A DNA stretch of 64,000 nt, taken from positions 62,001 through 126,000 of the forward strand of contig JAMFRP010000002.1 in the NCBI GenBank assembly GCA_026224775.1. The letters run 5' to 3'. This DNA is from Bacteroidota bacterium. GTDB lineage: Bacteria; Bacteroidota; Bacteroidia; Sphingobacteriales; Sphingobacteriaceae. A program made the translations under genes and the position numbers. A model generated the notes under the pieces. The model did no database searches. It was not told the origin of the DNA and was given only the letters and a program-made list of their open reading frames with translations. Shown here in pieces: positions 16,908 through 25,890 of the stretch; position 1 is the first letter of the stretch; every line of letters starts with the position of its first letter.

Positions 16908-17852
16908 TTATTCTATTAAACCTCTTCCTATTTTTTTAATTTTTTGCTGAGCTTTTAGCTCAATTAAAATCTTGTCCAAGATACCGTTTAAAAACGAATT
17001 ACTTTTAGGTGTACTAAATTCCTTTGATATTTCCAGGTACTCATTAATAGTAACCTTTACCGGCACCGATGTAAAGTTAATAAACTCGGTAATAGCCATC
17101 TTCATTAGTAAAGTATCCATCATTGCAATACGTTCCGGCTCCCAGTTCTGGGTTTTTTCAGCTATCATGGTCTGATATTCTTTATCATGCCTTATGTTTT
17201 GCTCAAATAAGGTTACAATAAACTCCCTATCCTCTTCCCAGTTTCCGGTAATTTCTGCCAATTTGTTTTCTTTGGCATCTTCAGAAGTAAAGTTTTTAAA
17301 GGTTTTAGCTATCAAAGCCTGCAATACATCTTTATCAACCGGCCAAAAAATAAATTTGTCTTCAAAAACCTGTTCGGCTAATGACGATTTTAAAATTACT
17401 TTCTTGAAAATGAATTTGATAATGTCCTTATCAGTCTGGATGGTATCACCTGTATGTTTCAGGTATTCCGCATACTCAGGAGAGTTTTTAAGGACAATGA
17501 AAAGTGTTTTTATCAGCTCTGGTTCAAAGCTCCATTCTACCTTGTATTTCTTTGCAGAAACAAGAAACTCTTTGTTATCATTTAACGTGGTGATGAACCG
17601 GTTACTTAATATTTTAAGATCTGGATTTTTGTCTTCTTCGGTTTTGATGTGTTTGTTCGCTCGCTCAATGGCGTCAGTTTCGGCATAGTTAGCTACTTCC
17701 GAAATTAAGGATAGCATCCAGATATACATTTCGTAAACCTTGTCGATACTTTGCAGCAGGTTTTTTTCCTGGGCCTTGATATCCCCGCCTGTCTGATGAA
17801 AGGCATATAATGCCTGTAATACTTTTACCCGTAGGTGCCTTCTGTTTAACAT
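16908..17852 (-). CDS. nusB: Transcription antitermination factor NusB (long form)
   Basis: 314 aa, more than twice the E. coli length. The classical NusB domain is C-terminal (about 185-300), with PERIAMMDTLLMKMAITEF and VKVTINEYLEISKEFSTPKSNSFLNGILDKI. The N-terminus begins MLNRRHLRVKVLQALYAFHQTGG, a NusB-like helix, and an inserted helical region separates them, as usual in Bacteroidota. It binds boxA RNA with NusE for rRNA antitermination. First gene of the conserved block. Confidence 0.92.
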   Translation of the reverse strand: MLNRRHLRVKVLQALYAFHQTGGDIKAQEKNLLQSIDKVYEMYIWMLSLISEVANYAETDAIERANKHIKTEEDKNPDLKILSNRFITTLNDNKEFLVSAKKYKVEWSFEPELIKTLFIVLKNSPEYAEYLKHTGDTIQTDKDIIKFIFKKVILKSSLAEQVFEDKFIFWPVDKDVLQALIAKTFKNFTSEDAKENKLAEITGNWEEDREFIVTLFEQNIRHDKEYQTMIAEKTQNWEPERIAMMDTLLMKMAITEFINFTSVPVKVTINEYLEISKEFSTPKSNSFLNGILDKILIELKAQQKIKKIGRGLIE

Positions 17853-17905
17853 GATTGTAAGAACGATTTTTTGCCGGCTATACCCGGCGGGTTATTATTA
17901 ATTTA

Positions 17906-18991
17906 TTAGTATGACGATTTTACTTTTTTAATGTCCGCGATTCTTTTCTCTGCAATTTTATTCGCTGCTTCTATTGATGAAATGTTTTCGGCTTTAGAAA
18001 GTTTTAAAACATTTCGGGTTGCTTCATAAATATTTTCAGTTAACTGCATAGTGCGCTTTTTGGTAAAGCCCATCAGCTCTGAATAACAATTAATTAAGCC
18101 ACCTGCATTAATTACGTAATCAGGTGCAAATAAAATTCCTCTTTCGCGCAGCATTTGCCCGTGTACCTGCTCATCCTCCAACTGGTTATTAGCCGATCCG
18201 GCGATAATAGCGCAATTAAGCTTGTTGATGGTTTGCGTATTAACCGTTGCCCCCATGGCGCACGGCGAATAAATATCAGCATCAATATCAAAAATATTAT
18301 TGTGCGCTATAGCTTCTGCGCCATATTTTTTGGCAACCTGCCTTAGCAGGTCTTCGTTAATATCACTGACGTAAACTTTCGCTTTTTCATCACGCAGTAT
18401 CTTAACCAAATTCTCGCCTACATGACCTATCCCTTGTACAATGATTGATTTTCCGGCGAGGCTGTCGTTACCATAAAGTTCCTTCACAGCAGCTTTCATC
18501 CCCATAAAAACACCTTGCGCAGCTACAGGAGCCGGATCGCCGCTACCACCTATGCTTTCAGGCATACCGGTAACATATTGAGTTTCCATGCGGATGTATT
18601 CCATGTCCTTAGGATTGGTACCTACATCTTCGGCAGTAATAAATTCACCATTTTGGTTTTTAATAAACCTGCCAAACTTACGCAGCAAAGCTTCATTTTT
18701 ATCCCGGTGAGAATCACCAATAATAATGGCTTTACCTCCACCCAGGTTTAAACCATTGATAGATGCTTTATAAGTCATGGCTTTTGACAGCCTTAACACA
18801 TCGCTTAACGCGTCGGCTTCAGATTTGTAGGCCCACATACGTGTACCTCCCAAAGCTGGGCCCAATGTGGTATCATGAATAGCAATAATTGCTCTTAGCC
18901 CTGTCTCGGGGTCGCTGCAAAACACAATTTTCTTATGTCCCAACGCCTCCAACTGGCTAAATATCGATTCGGTTGAGTTTTGAAGAGGCAT
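17906..18991 (-). CDS. Leucine dehydrogenase (Glu/Leu/Phe/Val dehydrogenase)
   Basis: 361 aa from MPLQNSTESIF. The substrate-binding GPALGGTRMW, the catalytic-lysine loop LNLGGGKAIIIGD, AEDVGTNPKDM, and the NAD Rossmann motif VQGIGHVGENL are all present. It deaminates branched-chain amino acids reversibly to 2-oxo acids. The frame remains open to 19087, but the extra N-terminal residues (MFLLHLSIMNKYS...) are not family-like; ATG 19003 is another possible start. It pairs metabolically with the HMG-CoA-lyase-like gene at 1.5 kb. Confidence 0.88.
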   Translation of the reverse strand: MPLQNSTESIFSQLEALGHKKIVFCSDPETGLRAIIAIHDTTLGPALGGTRMWAYKSEADALSDVLRLSKAMTYKASINGLNLGGGKAIIIGDSHRDKNEALLRKFGRFIKNQNGEFITAEDVGTNPKDMEYIRMETQYVTGMPESIGGSGDPAPVAAQGVFMGMKAAVKELYGNDSLAGKSIIVQGIGHVGENLVKILRDEKAKVYVSDINEDLLRQVAKKYGAEAIAHNNIFDIDADIYSPCAMGATVNTQTINKLNCAIIAGSANNQLEDEQVHGQMLRERGILFAPDYVINAGGLINCYSELMGFTKKRTMQLTENIYEATRNVLKLSKAENISSIEAANKIAEKRIADIKKVKSSY

Positions 18992-19143
18992 TTTATTAAG
19001 CATAAGGCTTCCGTGCAAAAGTAGATGTTTTTTTCGGTGTGGCAAAATGGAATACTTGTTCATTATTGATAAGTGCAATAAAAACAAGCATAAAATATGA
19101 TCATTCTATGAACTATCACTCATTAATTATGAACCAAATAATC

Positions 19144-19151
19144 TATTTTTG
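19144..19151 (+). promoter_or_regulatory. Candidate -7 promoter element for the ABC exporter
   Basis: TATTTTTG fits TAnnTTTG and ends only 8 bases before the ATG at 19160, so the transcript would have almost no leader. Confidence 0.35.
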
Positions 19152-19159
19152 TAAAGGCT

Positions 19160-20947
19160 ATGAAACATCTCGCATACCTCAATAAATTTCTTCTTAAATA
19201 TCGCTGGCGGTTAATACCGGGTATACTTTTCGTGGTGATATCCAATATATTCAGCGTGTTGCTTGCTCCTGTTGTGCGTATGGCTTTTGATATGGTAGCC
19301 GACAATATCAGCATCTACGAGCTTTTTAATGGATTCAACAGGCAGGCTATCATCTATAAAATATTTGGCTCAGGTTTATTGTTATTTGGCTTAGTGGTAC
19401 TGGGTCTATCATTAGTACGTGGCTTATTCCTGTTCTTCATGCGGCAGACAATCATCCTGATGTCGCGTCATATTGAATATGATCTTAAAAACGAGATATA
19501 CGCCCATTACCAGGTGCTATCGCTTGCTTTCTATCGCCGCCATAACACTGGCGATTTGATGAACCGCGTAACCGAGGATGTTTCCCGTGTACGCATGTAC
19601 CTGGGTCCCGGTATCATGTATAGCTTAAATACCATCATCCTGTTTATAATGGTTATTTACCTGATGCTAACAGTAAACATGCGCCTCGCCATATTTTCTA
19701 TATTACCATTACCAATATTGGTGTTGATTATATTTTATATCAACAATGTCATCAACTTTCGCAGCGAGAAGATACAGGAACGCTTATCTATCCTGTCCAG
19801 CTTTGTTCAGGAGAACTTTTCAGGCATCAGGGTAATAAAATCATATGTTCGCGAAAACTATGTCCGTAAAAACTTCGCGACTGAAAGCGAGCATTATAAA
19901 GAACACTCCATGGCTTTGGTAAAGGTGCAGGCTTTATTCTACCCTACCATGCTCTTATTAGTTGGTATCAGTAACGTAATTATTATTTATGTTGGTGGTG
20001 TGGAGGTAATGAAAGGCAATATCAGCGCGGGTAATGTGGCTGAGTTTATCGTTTATCTTAATATGCTTACCTTCCCGGTAATGTCATTAGGCTGGGTAAC
20101 CTCCCTTATTCAGCGTGCATCCGCGTCGCAAAAACGTATTAATGAATTCCTGCACGAGCAACCCGAAATTGTATCACCCAAAGTTCCAAAAGAAAATATT
20201 AGCGGTAAAATCAAATTTGATAATGTTTCCTTCATTTATCCTGATACCGGCATACAAGCATTAAATTCAGTATCATTCACCATACATCCCGGCGAAATGG
20301 TGGCTATCATTGGGCGCACCGGTTCCGGCAAATCAACTATTGCCAACTTATTAATGCGCATGTACGATACTACAGGTGGCGAGGTGCTGATTGATGGCAA
20401 ACCATTACCTCAGTACAACCTGGAAGGCTATCGTTCCCAAATTGGTTTTGTACCACAGGAAGTTTTCCTGTTTTCAGATACCATTGCTAACAACATTGCC
20501 TTTAGTGCTGATGTTTTAGATATGCCGATTGTTGAGCAAGCCGCGAAAGATGCAGCCGTTTATAAAAACATTATGGAGTTGGAAAAAGGCTTCGAAACGT
20601 TAATTGGTGAGCGTGGTGTTACGCTATCAGGCGGCCAAAAACAACGTGTATCTATTGCCCGTGCCATTGTAAAGCATCCCCAAATATTGGTGTTTGATGA
20701 TTGTCTCTCAGCCGTTGATACCCGCACCGAAGAAGAAATATTAAACAACCTGGGTAATGTAATGAAGGGCAAAACCAGCATTATTATAGCCCATCGTATA
20801 TCAACCATAAAAAATGCTGATAAGATTTTAGTGATGGATAACGGCCAGATTATTGAGCAAGGTAACCACGAATACCTGATGCAGCAAAAAGGCACCTACT
20901 TTGAACTATACGAAAAGCAATTGTTGGAAGAAGAAGAAAATGCCTGA
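19160..20947 (+). CDS. ABC exporter, fused permease and ATPase (lipid A/multidrug type)
   Basis: 595 aa half-transporter. Six membrane helices lie in residues 1-320. The nucleotide-binding domain has Walker A GRTGSGKST near residue 384, the signature LSGGQKQR near 488, Walker B ILVFDDCLSAVD near 511 and the H-loop IIAHRIS. The residue after the Walker B aspartate is Asp rather than the catalytic Glu, as in one half of heterodimeric exporters such as the BmrCD/TM287-288 kind. No second half is adjacent. Substrate unknown; lipid or drug export is usual for the family. Confidence 0.88.
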   Translation: MKHLAYLNKFLLKYRWRLIPGILFVVISNIFSVLLAPVVRMAFDMVADNISIYELFNGFNRQAIIYKIFGSGLLLFGLVVLGLSLVRGLFLFFMRQTIILMSRHIEYDLKNEIYAHYQVLSLAFYRRHNTGDLMNRVTEDVSRVRMYLGPGIMYSLNTIILFIMVIYLMLTVNMRLAIFSILPLPILVLIIFYINNVINFRSEKIQERLSILSSFVQENFSGIRVIKSYVRENYVRKNFATESEHYKEHSMALVKVQALFYPTMLLLVGISNVIIIYVGGVEVMKGNISAGNVAEFIVYLNMLTFPVMSLGWVTSLIQRASASQKRINEFLHEQPEIVSPKVPKENISGKIKFDNVSFIYPDTGIQALNSVSFTIHPGEMVAIIGRTGSGKSTIANLLMRMYDTTGGEVLIDGKPLPQYNLEGYRSQIGFVPQEVFLFSDTIANNIAFSADVLDMPIVEQAAKDAAVYKNIMELEKGFETLIGERGVTLSGGQKQRVSIARAIVKHPQILVFDDCLSAVDTRTEEEILNNLGNVMKGKTSIIIAHRISTIKNADKILVMDNGQIIEQGNHEYLMQQKGTYFELYEKQLLEEEENA

Positions 20948-21026
20948 TGAAATAATTCGTGAGCGGATTTTATCAAATTATTTGCTTACTTAGTAGCACG
21001 TATTTATATTAAACCTTTTACCAATT

Positions 21027-21521
21027 ATGAAAAAAGTATCAATATTTATATTGCTATTAGTCCCCTTATTAGCCAAAGCTCAAAAAATAACATCATATAA
21101 AGCGGCTAACGGCATCACCTATCATTTAAATGATACGGTTAGGCTTGGTAAAGGGTCAGGTAATAATGGTTCATTTTTATATATTGAGCAAAGGGGTATC
21201 CCAATTCCTTCGCCGCACCCATCACCCGGTTTACCCAAAGCGTTTACCAATAGCGGTGTAATAATCAAAAACATTATAAAAGACCATTTAAACGGGATAG
21301 ACAAATACCTGTTTATAGTGGGTGCAGGCGGCCCATTTCGTTTCTCTGTTTATATAGACGATGCGATTCTGGCCTGTGAGGTTGTACCATGCCAGGCGAG
21401 CCCCTCCACCCCATCGGGATCTGTTGCCGATGAAATTAAAAAGTTAAAGGAACTACTTGATTCGGGAGCGCTAACTCAGGCAGAATTTGATGCGCAAAAA
21501 AAGAAACTTTTAAACGAGTAA
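21027..21521 (+). CDS. Secreted SHOCT-domain protein
   Basis: 164 aa. It has an N-terminal signal peptide (KKVSIFILLLVPLLAKAQ) and a C-terminal SHOCT motif (residues 134-164: DEIKKLKELLDSGALTQAEFDAQKKKLL), a short helical hairpin often found at protein ends. The middle part is beta-rich and unassigned, with a proline-rich segment IPIPSPHPSPGLP. It stands alone between the ABC exporter and the PUR-like gene. Function unknown. Confidence 0.75.
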   Translation: MKKVSIFILLLVPLLAKAQKITSYKAANGITYHLNDTVRLGKGSGNNGSFLYIEQRGIPIPSPHPSPGLPKAFTNSGVIIKNIIKDHLNGIDKYLFIVGAGGPFRFSVYIDDAILACEVVPCQASPSTPSGSVADEIKKLKELLDSGALTQAEFDAQKKKLLNE

Positions 21522-21668
21522 TTAGCATACGTTCCTGGAAAAATAAAAAAACACTAAAATATTCGAAATAAACCTATACTTAAATCACAATATTATTTAC
21601 ATAAATACTTGTAGATTGAAATTTTATTTATATTTATGCCAATCAAAACTAATTACAATTGATTTTAT

Positions 21669-22001
21669 ATGGGAGACTTTGACAACAGAGAACGTGAAGA
21701 GGTATTTTCAAAGAAGGTAAGAGCAGGCAAAAGAACTTATTTTTTTGATGTAAAAGCGACACGATCAAACGACTATTATGTTACTATTACCGAAAGCAAA
21801 AAGCGTTTAGAGGACGGCGTTTTCATTAAACACAAGATCTTTTTATATAAAGAAGATTTCGAAAAGTTTGCAGAGGGGTTAAAAGAAACCATTGAATATA
21901 TAAAAGACAACCAGGAAGTAGTAGAGAAACGCTACGAATTTAGCGAAACCCCTGAGGCGGCCAAAACATCGGCTGATGAGGATTTCTCATTCGAAATATA
22001 G
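21669..22001 (+). CDS. DUF3276 / PUR-alpha-like nucleic-acid-binding protein
   Basis: 110 aa. The sequence REEVFSKKVRAGKRTYFFDVKATRSNDYYVTITESKK matches the short Bacteroidota DUF3276 family, which has the PUR-alpha fold and, for the Borrelia homologue, binds RNA/DNA. It is a small cytoplasmic beta-beta-beta-beta-alpha protein with an acidic tail. Monocistronic, with a strong terminator 30 bases downstream. Confidence 0.9.
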   Translation: MGDFDNREREEVFSKKVRAGKRTYFFDVKATRSNDYYVTITESKKRLEDGVFIKHKIFLYKEDFEKFAEGLKETIEYIKDNQEVVEKRYEFSETPEAAKTSADEDFSFEI

Positions 22002-22030
22002 GCCCAAACTAAACTTATTATAATTTATGT

Positions 22031-22062
22031 AACCTCCTGCTGTAATAGCAGGAGGTTTTTTG
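22031..22062 (+). terminator. Rho-independent terminator after DUF3276
   Basis: Perfect 11-base stem (AACCTCCTGCT with AGCAGGAGGTT) followed by TTTTTTG. Confidence 0.9.
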
Positions 22063-22130
22063 TTTAGTAACAGATATTGTACACGCTACATCATACTTAA
22101 CTTTTCAAATTACAAGGTGATTTTTTCTGT

Positions 22131-22138
22131 TATCTTTG
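22131..22138 (+). promoter_or_regulatory. Candidate -7 promoter element for ychF
   Basis: TATCTTTG fits TAnnTTTG and lies 73 bases upstream of the ychF ATG. No good -33 element is seen. Confidence 0.45.
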
Positions 22139-22210
22139 CGCCCGAAAAGAATATAACAATATAAGAGTTAGGAGATCTTGATACTAACTACTTGATACTA
22201 AAATAAAAAT

Positions 22211-23314
22211 ATGGGACTACAATGTGGTATAGTAGGTTTGCCAAACGTGGGTAAATCAACACTTTTTAACAGCTTATCAAACGCTAAAGCACAGGCGGCA
22301 AACTTTCCTTTTTGTACAATTGAACCAAATGTTGGTGTAATAACCGTACCCGACGAGCGCCTGACTAAATTAACGGAAATAGTAAATCCAAAAAGCATTG
22401 TACCCAATGTTATTGAGATTGTTGATATAGCGGGCCTGGTTAAAGGCGCCAGCAAAGGAGAAGGATTGGGTAACCAATTTTTAGCCAATATACGCTCAAC
22501 CAATGCTATTATACACGTATTACGTTGTTTTGATAATGATAATGTGATCCACGTAGATGGTTCGGTTAATCCTATCCGCGATAAAGAGATCATTGACACA
22601 GAACTTCAATTAAAAGATCTCGATTCGATAGAAAAGAAAATACAGAAAGTTGAAAAGGCAGCCAAAGTTGGGAATGATAAAGAGGCAAAAAAAACTTTTG
22701 ATGTTTTAACCGTATACAAAAACCATTTACTATCTGGCAAATCTGCCCGAACAGCGCCTGTTGCCGAAGAGGATCAAGAGTATATTGCCGACATATGGTT
22801 GTTGACAGCCAAACCGGTAATGTATGTATGTAACGTTGCCGAAGGCGATGTAAACACTGGTAATGCCTATGTTGACCGTGTCAAAGAAGCCGTGAAAGAT
22901 GAAAACGCGCAGGTATTGGTCATTTCTGCACAGATCGAATCTGAAATAGCCGAATTAGAATCATACGAAGAGCGTCAAATGTTTTTGGATGATTTGGGGT
23001 TAACCGAATCAGGTGTAAATAAACTGATTAAATCGGCTTACAGCTTACTTAACCTGGCTACTTATTTTACCGCAGGTGTACAGGAAGTTCGAGCATGGAC
23101 TATCACGAAAGGTTTTACAGCACCACAAGCTGCAGGTGTAATTCATACTGACTTTGAAAAAGGGTTTATCCGTGCCGAAGTAATTAAGTACGAAGACTTT
23201 GTAAAATTCAACGGGTCAGAAGCTGTTATTAAAGAAAATGGTAAACTATCTGTTGAAGGCAAGACCTACGTAGTTGAGGACGGTGACATTATGCATTTCA
23301 GGTTTAATGTATAA
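22211..23314 (+). CDS. ychF: Redox-regulated ATPase YchF (Obg family)
   Basis: 367 aa, standard length. It begins MGLQCGIVGLPNVGKSTLFN with the P-loop GLPNVGKS. The G3-like DIAGLVKGASKGEGLGNQFL lies near residue 75, YVCNVAEGD replaces the guanine-specific NKxD (YchF prefers ATP), and the C-terminal TGS domain ends EDGDIMHFRFNV. It binds ribosomes and affects oxidative-stress responses. Confidence 0.94.
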   Translation: MGLQCGIVGLPNVGKSTLFNSLSNAKAQAANFPFCTIEPNVGVITVPDERLTKLTEIVNPKSIVPNVIEIVDIAGLVKGASKGEGLGNQFLANIRSTNAIIHVLRCFDNDNVIHVDGSVNPIRDKEIIDTELQLKDLDSIEKKIQKVEKAAKVGNDKEAKKTFDVLTVYKNHLLSGKSARTAPVAEEDQEYIADIWLLTAKPVMYVCNVAEGDVNTGNAYVDRVKEAVKDENAQVLVISAQIESEIAELESYEERQMFLDDLGLTESGVNKLIKSAYSLLNLATYFTAGVQEVRAWTITKGFTAPQAAGVIHTDFEKGFIRAEVIKYEDFVKFNGSEAVIKENGKLSVEGKTYVVEDGDIMHFRFNV

Positions 23315-23349
23315 GACAAATCAATCTTAAAATTTGATTAAAGTAATGC

Positions 23350-23381
23350 ACTTACCTAACTTAAACTAAAGTCAGGTAAGT
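23350..23381. terminator. Weak hairpin between convergent genes
   Basis: ACTTACCT pairs with AGGTAAGT across a 16-base loop. It lies between ychF and the convergent AidA-like gene, without a clear T tract. Confidence 0.3.
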
Positions 23382-23399
23382 ACATTATTGACAACTGCA

Positions 23400-23872
23400 T
23401 TAAGGGCGTATAGTAATGTAGGGGTCGAAATAGAAACATCCGATTAAATCTTTAGGCTTTCTGTTAGTATCCTTTGTATATATTTCGAAATAAAACGATA
23501 ACCTCGCCATTCCAATCCCAGATACTTGGAATTCAATCGAACCCTCCTTCGTTTTCTCCATATTATTAAATACACGATCTCCGCCATTATCTCCTATACG
23601 GTAAATATTTGCAGCATATGTGGAGCTATCCGGTGCTATTGTGGAATTAAATGAAACTACATCACCTGCATATGCACTAAGCCCGAGATCTGTGCTGCCC
23701 TGGCCATTTACATCACCGCGAGAATCGGTACAGGTCATAGATACCTCATTCGGGTCTATTCCTGTTGGATATTGTTTGTTAGTACTTGGGTTTTGATAAT
23801 TTTTATGATCTTTTCCGGGTCAATAACGATTGCAATTTGAATTAAGGCGACGCCTTTTGTTGTTAAATCCAT
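23400..23872 (-). pseudogene. AidA/PixA inclusion-body-family gene with a frameshift
   Basis: Starting at ATG 23872 the frame reads MDLTTKGVALIQIAIVIDPE, the usual beginning of AidA/PixA proteins, but it stops early. In the next frame the expected continuation appears (KNYQNPSTNKQYPTGIDPNEVS) and joins a 112-aa open frame ending at 23400 with DVNGQGSTDLGLSAYAGDVVSF and GCFYFDPYITI. One added A in the A5 run at 23800-23804 would restore a product of 157 aa. PixA was described as a Xenorhabdus inclusion protein; the function here is unknown. Either a recent pseudogene or a homopolymer base-calling error. Confidence 0.7.
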
Positions 23873-24130
23873 TGTGATAAGGTTAGTTTTTTTACCTACT
23901 CTATTTTTGGCTTTTCGGTTTAGGCCATGTCATTCTTTATTTTTGACAACAGCAATCTCGCTAAAAAAAACGGATTCCATACAATACATTATTCAAGAAA
24001 GCATATTAAATCAAAACACTGAATGCAGAATTATCGGCTCATTTTAGTTATAATGTAACCTTTAATTGTTATTATTGATACTGTAGCTTATAATTCGTAA
24101 AGCAGTTCTATAAATACTTTACCAATTTTC

Positions 24131-24138
24131 TATATTTG
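24131..24138 (+). promoter_or_regulatory. Candidate -7 promoter element for tRNA-Arg
   Basis: TATATTTG, ending 9 bases before the first base of the tRNA. Confidence 0.5.
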
Positions 24139-24147
24139 CGCAACATT

Positions 24148-24219
24148 GCTCCCGTAGTTCAACGGATAGAATTATGGTTTCCGGTACCATCGATATGAGT
24201 TCGAATCTCGTCGGGAGCA
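24148..24219 (+). tRNA. tRNA-Arg (anticodon CCG)
   Basis: The cloverleaf closes fully. Acceptor GCTCCCG pairs with CGGGAGC, D stem GTTC pairs with GAAT, anticodon stem ATGGT/ACCAT encloses loop TTCCGGT with CCG at 34-36, variable loop CGAT, T stem ATGAG/CTCGT with loop TTCGAAT, discriminator A. No CCA is encoded, as usual in this phylum. Anticodon CCG reads the Arg codon CGG. Its 3' end recurs at 57079-57091, so it may be an integration site. Confidence 0.93.
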
Positions 24220-24220
24220 C
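24208..24220 (+). other. Candidate island attachment site, left (tRNA-Arg 3' end)
   Basis: TCGTCGGGAGCAC covers the 3' end of tRNA-Arg plus the next base and is repeated in the same orientation at 57079-57091, 33 kb away. Confidence 0.45.
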
Positions 24221-24222
24221 AT

Positions 24223-24250
24223 GAGGGAAAACGCTGTTTTCCCTCTTTTT
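24223..24250 (+). terminator. Rho-independent terminator after tRNA-Arg
   Basis: Perfect 10-base stem GAGGGAAAAC/GTTTTCCCTC with loop GCT, followed by TTTTT. Confidence 0.92.
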
Positions 24251-24285
24251 CTTTGTAAGAAATTGATGATCAATTTCTTACAAAG
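24251..24285. repeat. 35-base perfect inverted repeat beside tRNA-Arg
   Basis: 17-base arms beginning CTTTGTAAGAAATTGAT meet around a single central G. It follows directly on the tRNA terminator. Confidence 0.85.
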
Positions 24286-24625
24286 AAACTCATTGACACG
24301 TCAAAAAGTTTTCTAACTACACATAAAACACTGCTTTTAAATAGCTTATAAAAAATAGTTCAAAAATCCAGTTAGATCAACCCGGCGAAATTCGAACTAT
24401 TTTTATTTACTGATACACAGTATCTTACAATTTAATTTTCAGCCATTTTAGGCAACTTACACCCTTATTTTTTAATGAACATTATAAGTTCCAAACGGTG
24501 GTAGGAGTTATCGAACTCTTCTAACCTATAAACAAATCATCATGCCGCACATATATTCAGCTATAAAAACAAGATGGCTGTTTATAAACTACAGAAGGGT
24601 TCTTCATTTTCAAAATAGGTACCGC
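24286..24625. other. Gene-free stretch downstream of tRNA-Arg
   Basis: No credible gene is seen. At 24497-24523 the minus strand reads GTTAGAAGAGTTCGATAACT, reminiscent of a tRNA T arm but without a cloverleaf. If the tRNA marks an island edge, this is the first island DNA. Confidence 0.5.
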
Positions 24626-25804
24626 TTACTTAATTCTTTGCGAAAAGCCAGCCAGATTATAACTTACCGGAACTGTGCTGCTGCCTAAACGGTAAATACC
24701 AAATTTAAAATAATAGCCATTATCGTCATTACGGCCAACTAATATCTGCTGATTATCAACAATGTGTTTTTTCACCGCTTTACCATTGTCTGTATAAGCC
24801 ATTTGTATATCCAGCTTACCAGGTTTAATAATAGTTTGCGCTTCACGTCCGTATGTAGCCCATGTAACGTTAACATTAAAGGTTATCCATTGGCCTTTAG
24901 GGAAATCTTCAAAAGGCAGTTTGTAGGCAATAGTTGATGCTTTATATGTCGATTTAATCGGTTGCATAATTGGAGTACGTTCTACATTGGCATTGGTGCG
25001 GTCGGAGTTATCAGTCATCCAACTGCTTTCCGAATTAGCCTTTATATAAAAATAGCCATCGGAAAAGCCAAAAGCTAAAGGAGGGTATCCGCCTTGCTCT
25101 ACCCGCCATCCGTTGGGTTTATCAGCAACTTTGTAAGTGATGCTTCTATCTTTGTTTACTGATTTTATTTTGTCGTAGCCCTTATCATTCTTAAATGTCA
25201 TTCTCTTGCATAATTCCACAAAATCATCTACAGATAATTTGGTTGCTTTACCGCCGAGGGGAGTTACCACCGTTCTGTCGGGCATGCCATGCCATTGTGC
25301 AAATATTGTGTTGGTATTGGATGGGAAATCGGCAGGTAAGTAAAAAGAAAAAGTATAACTATCGGATGAGCCCTGCGGCACCATACCTTTACCATGCAGA
25401 TAAACGCCTTTCATTATCAAATCATCATGATAAGTTCGTTCGGGGAGGTTTTTAAAATCATCATGTGTAGCATAGGCATAAGAAAGTTCTGCCCGTCCTT
25501 TAGTGCCTTTTCCACCGTAGTCAGCTAATGTATTATCCTCTTCTTCTAATGAAAACCGGTAAGACGGTTTCCCGTTAAACAGGTTATTATAATCATACTG
25601 AATAGCATTAGGTTTTTTAATGCCTATTGCCACCCATTGGCCATCAATAATATCACTTTTTTTTGCGCTGTCCTCTTCTACAGATACCCGTGTAGGAATG
25701 GGTACTAATCTGAGCTGTTGAGCCAACGCATTTTGAGCCAGTGCCCAAATAATGCCGGTCAATAATAATAAGGTGTGTATTTTTTTCATAGTCTTTTTAA
25801 GCAT
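24626..25804 (-). CDS. Heparinase I (heparin lyase, PL13)
   Basis: 392 aa with signal peptide (cleaved after ...ALAQNALAQ). It follows Pedobacter (Flavobacterium) heparinus heparinase I almost segment by segment: DSAKK..IIDGQWVAIGIKKP, FNGKPSYRF, GRAELSYAYAT, TNTIFAQWHG with the catalytic His (H172), WRVEQGGYPPLAFGFSDGYFYIKA and NDDNGYYFKFGIYRLG with the catalytic Tyr region near the end. It cuts sulfated heparin by beta-elimination in the periplasm. Last gene of the minus-strand SusCD operon. ATG 25789 (MKKIHTLL) is an equally good start. Confidence 0.93.
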   Translation of the reverse strand: MLKKTMKKIHTLLLLTGIIWALAQNALAQQLRLVPIPTRVSVEEDSAKKSDIIDGQWVAIGIKKPNAIQYDYNNLFNGKPSYRFSLEEEDNTLADYGGKGTKGRAELSYAYATHDDFKNLPERTYHDDLIMKGVYLHGKGMVPQGSSDSYTFSFYLPADFPSNTNTIFAQWHGMPDRTVVTPLGGKATKLSVDDFVELCKRMTFKNDKGYDKIKSVNKDRSITYKVADKPNGWRVEQGGYPPLAFGFSDGYFYIKANSESSWMTDNSDRTNANVERTPIMQPIKSTYKASTIAYKLPFEDFPKGQWITFNVNVTWATYGREAQTIIKPGKLDIQMAYTDNGKAVKKHIVDNQQILVGRNDDNGYYFKFGIYRLGSSTVPVSYNLAGFSQRIK

Positions 25805-25890
25805 ACTTCCAGTTCCGGGGTTAAATCGGAGACTCTACTAATGTTAATCACCCCTCCAGAAATGGTAAATTTAGTACGCAACATTTTGGC

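Noticed and set aside
18992..19087. Extended N-terminus of leucine dehydrogenase
   Set aside because: The added residues are not family-like and give an abnormally long protein.
24251..24285. CRISPR repeat or phage attachment core
   Set aside because: Only one copy is present and there is no spacer array or cas gene in the window.
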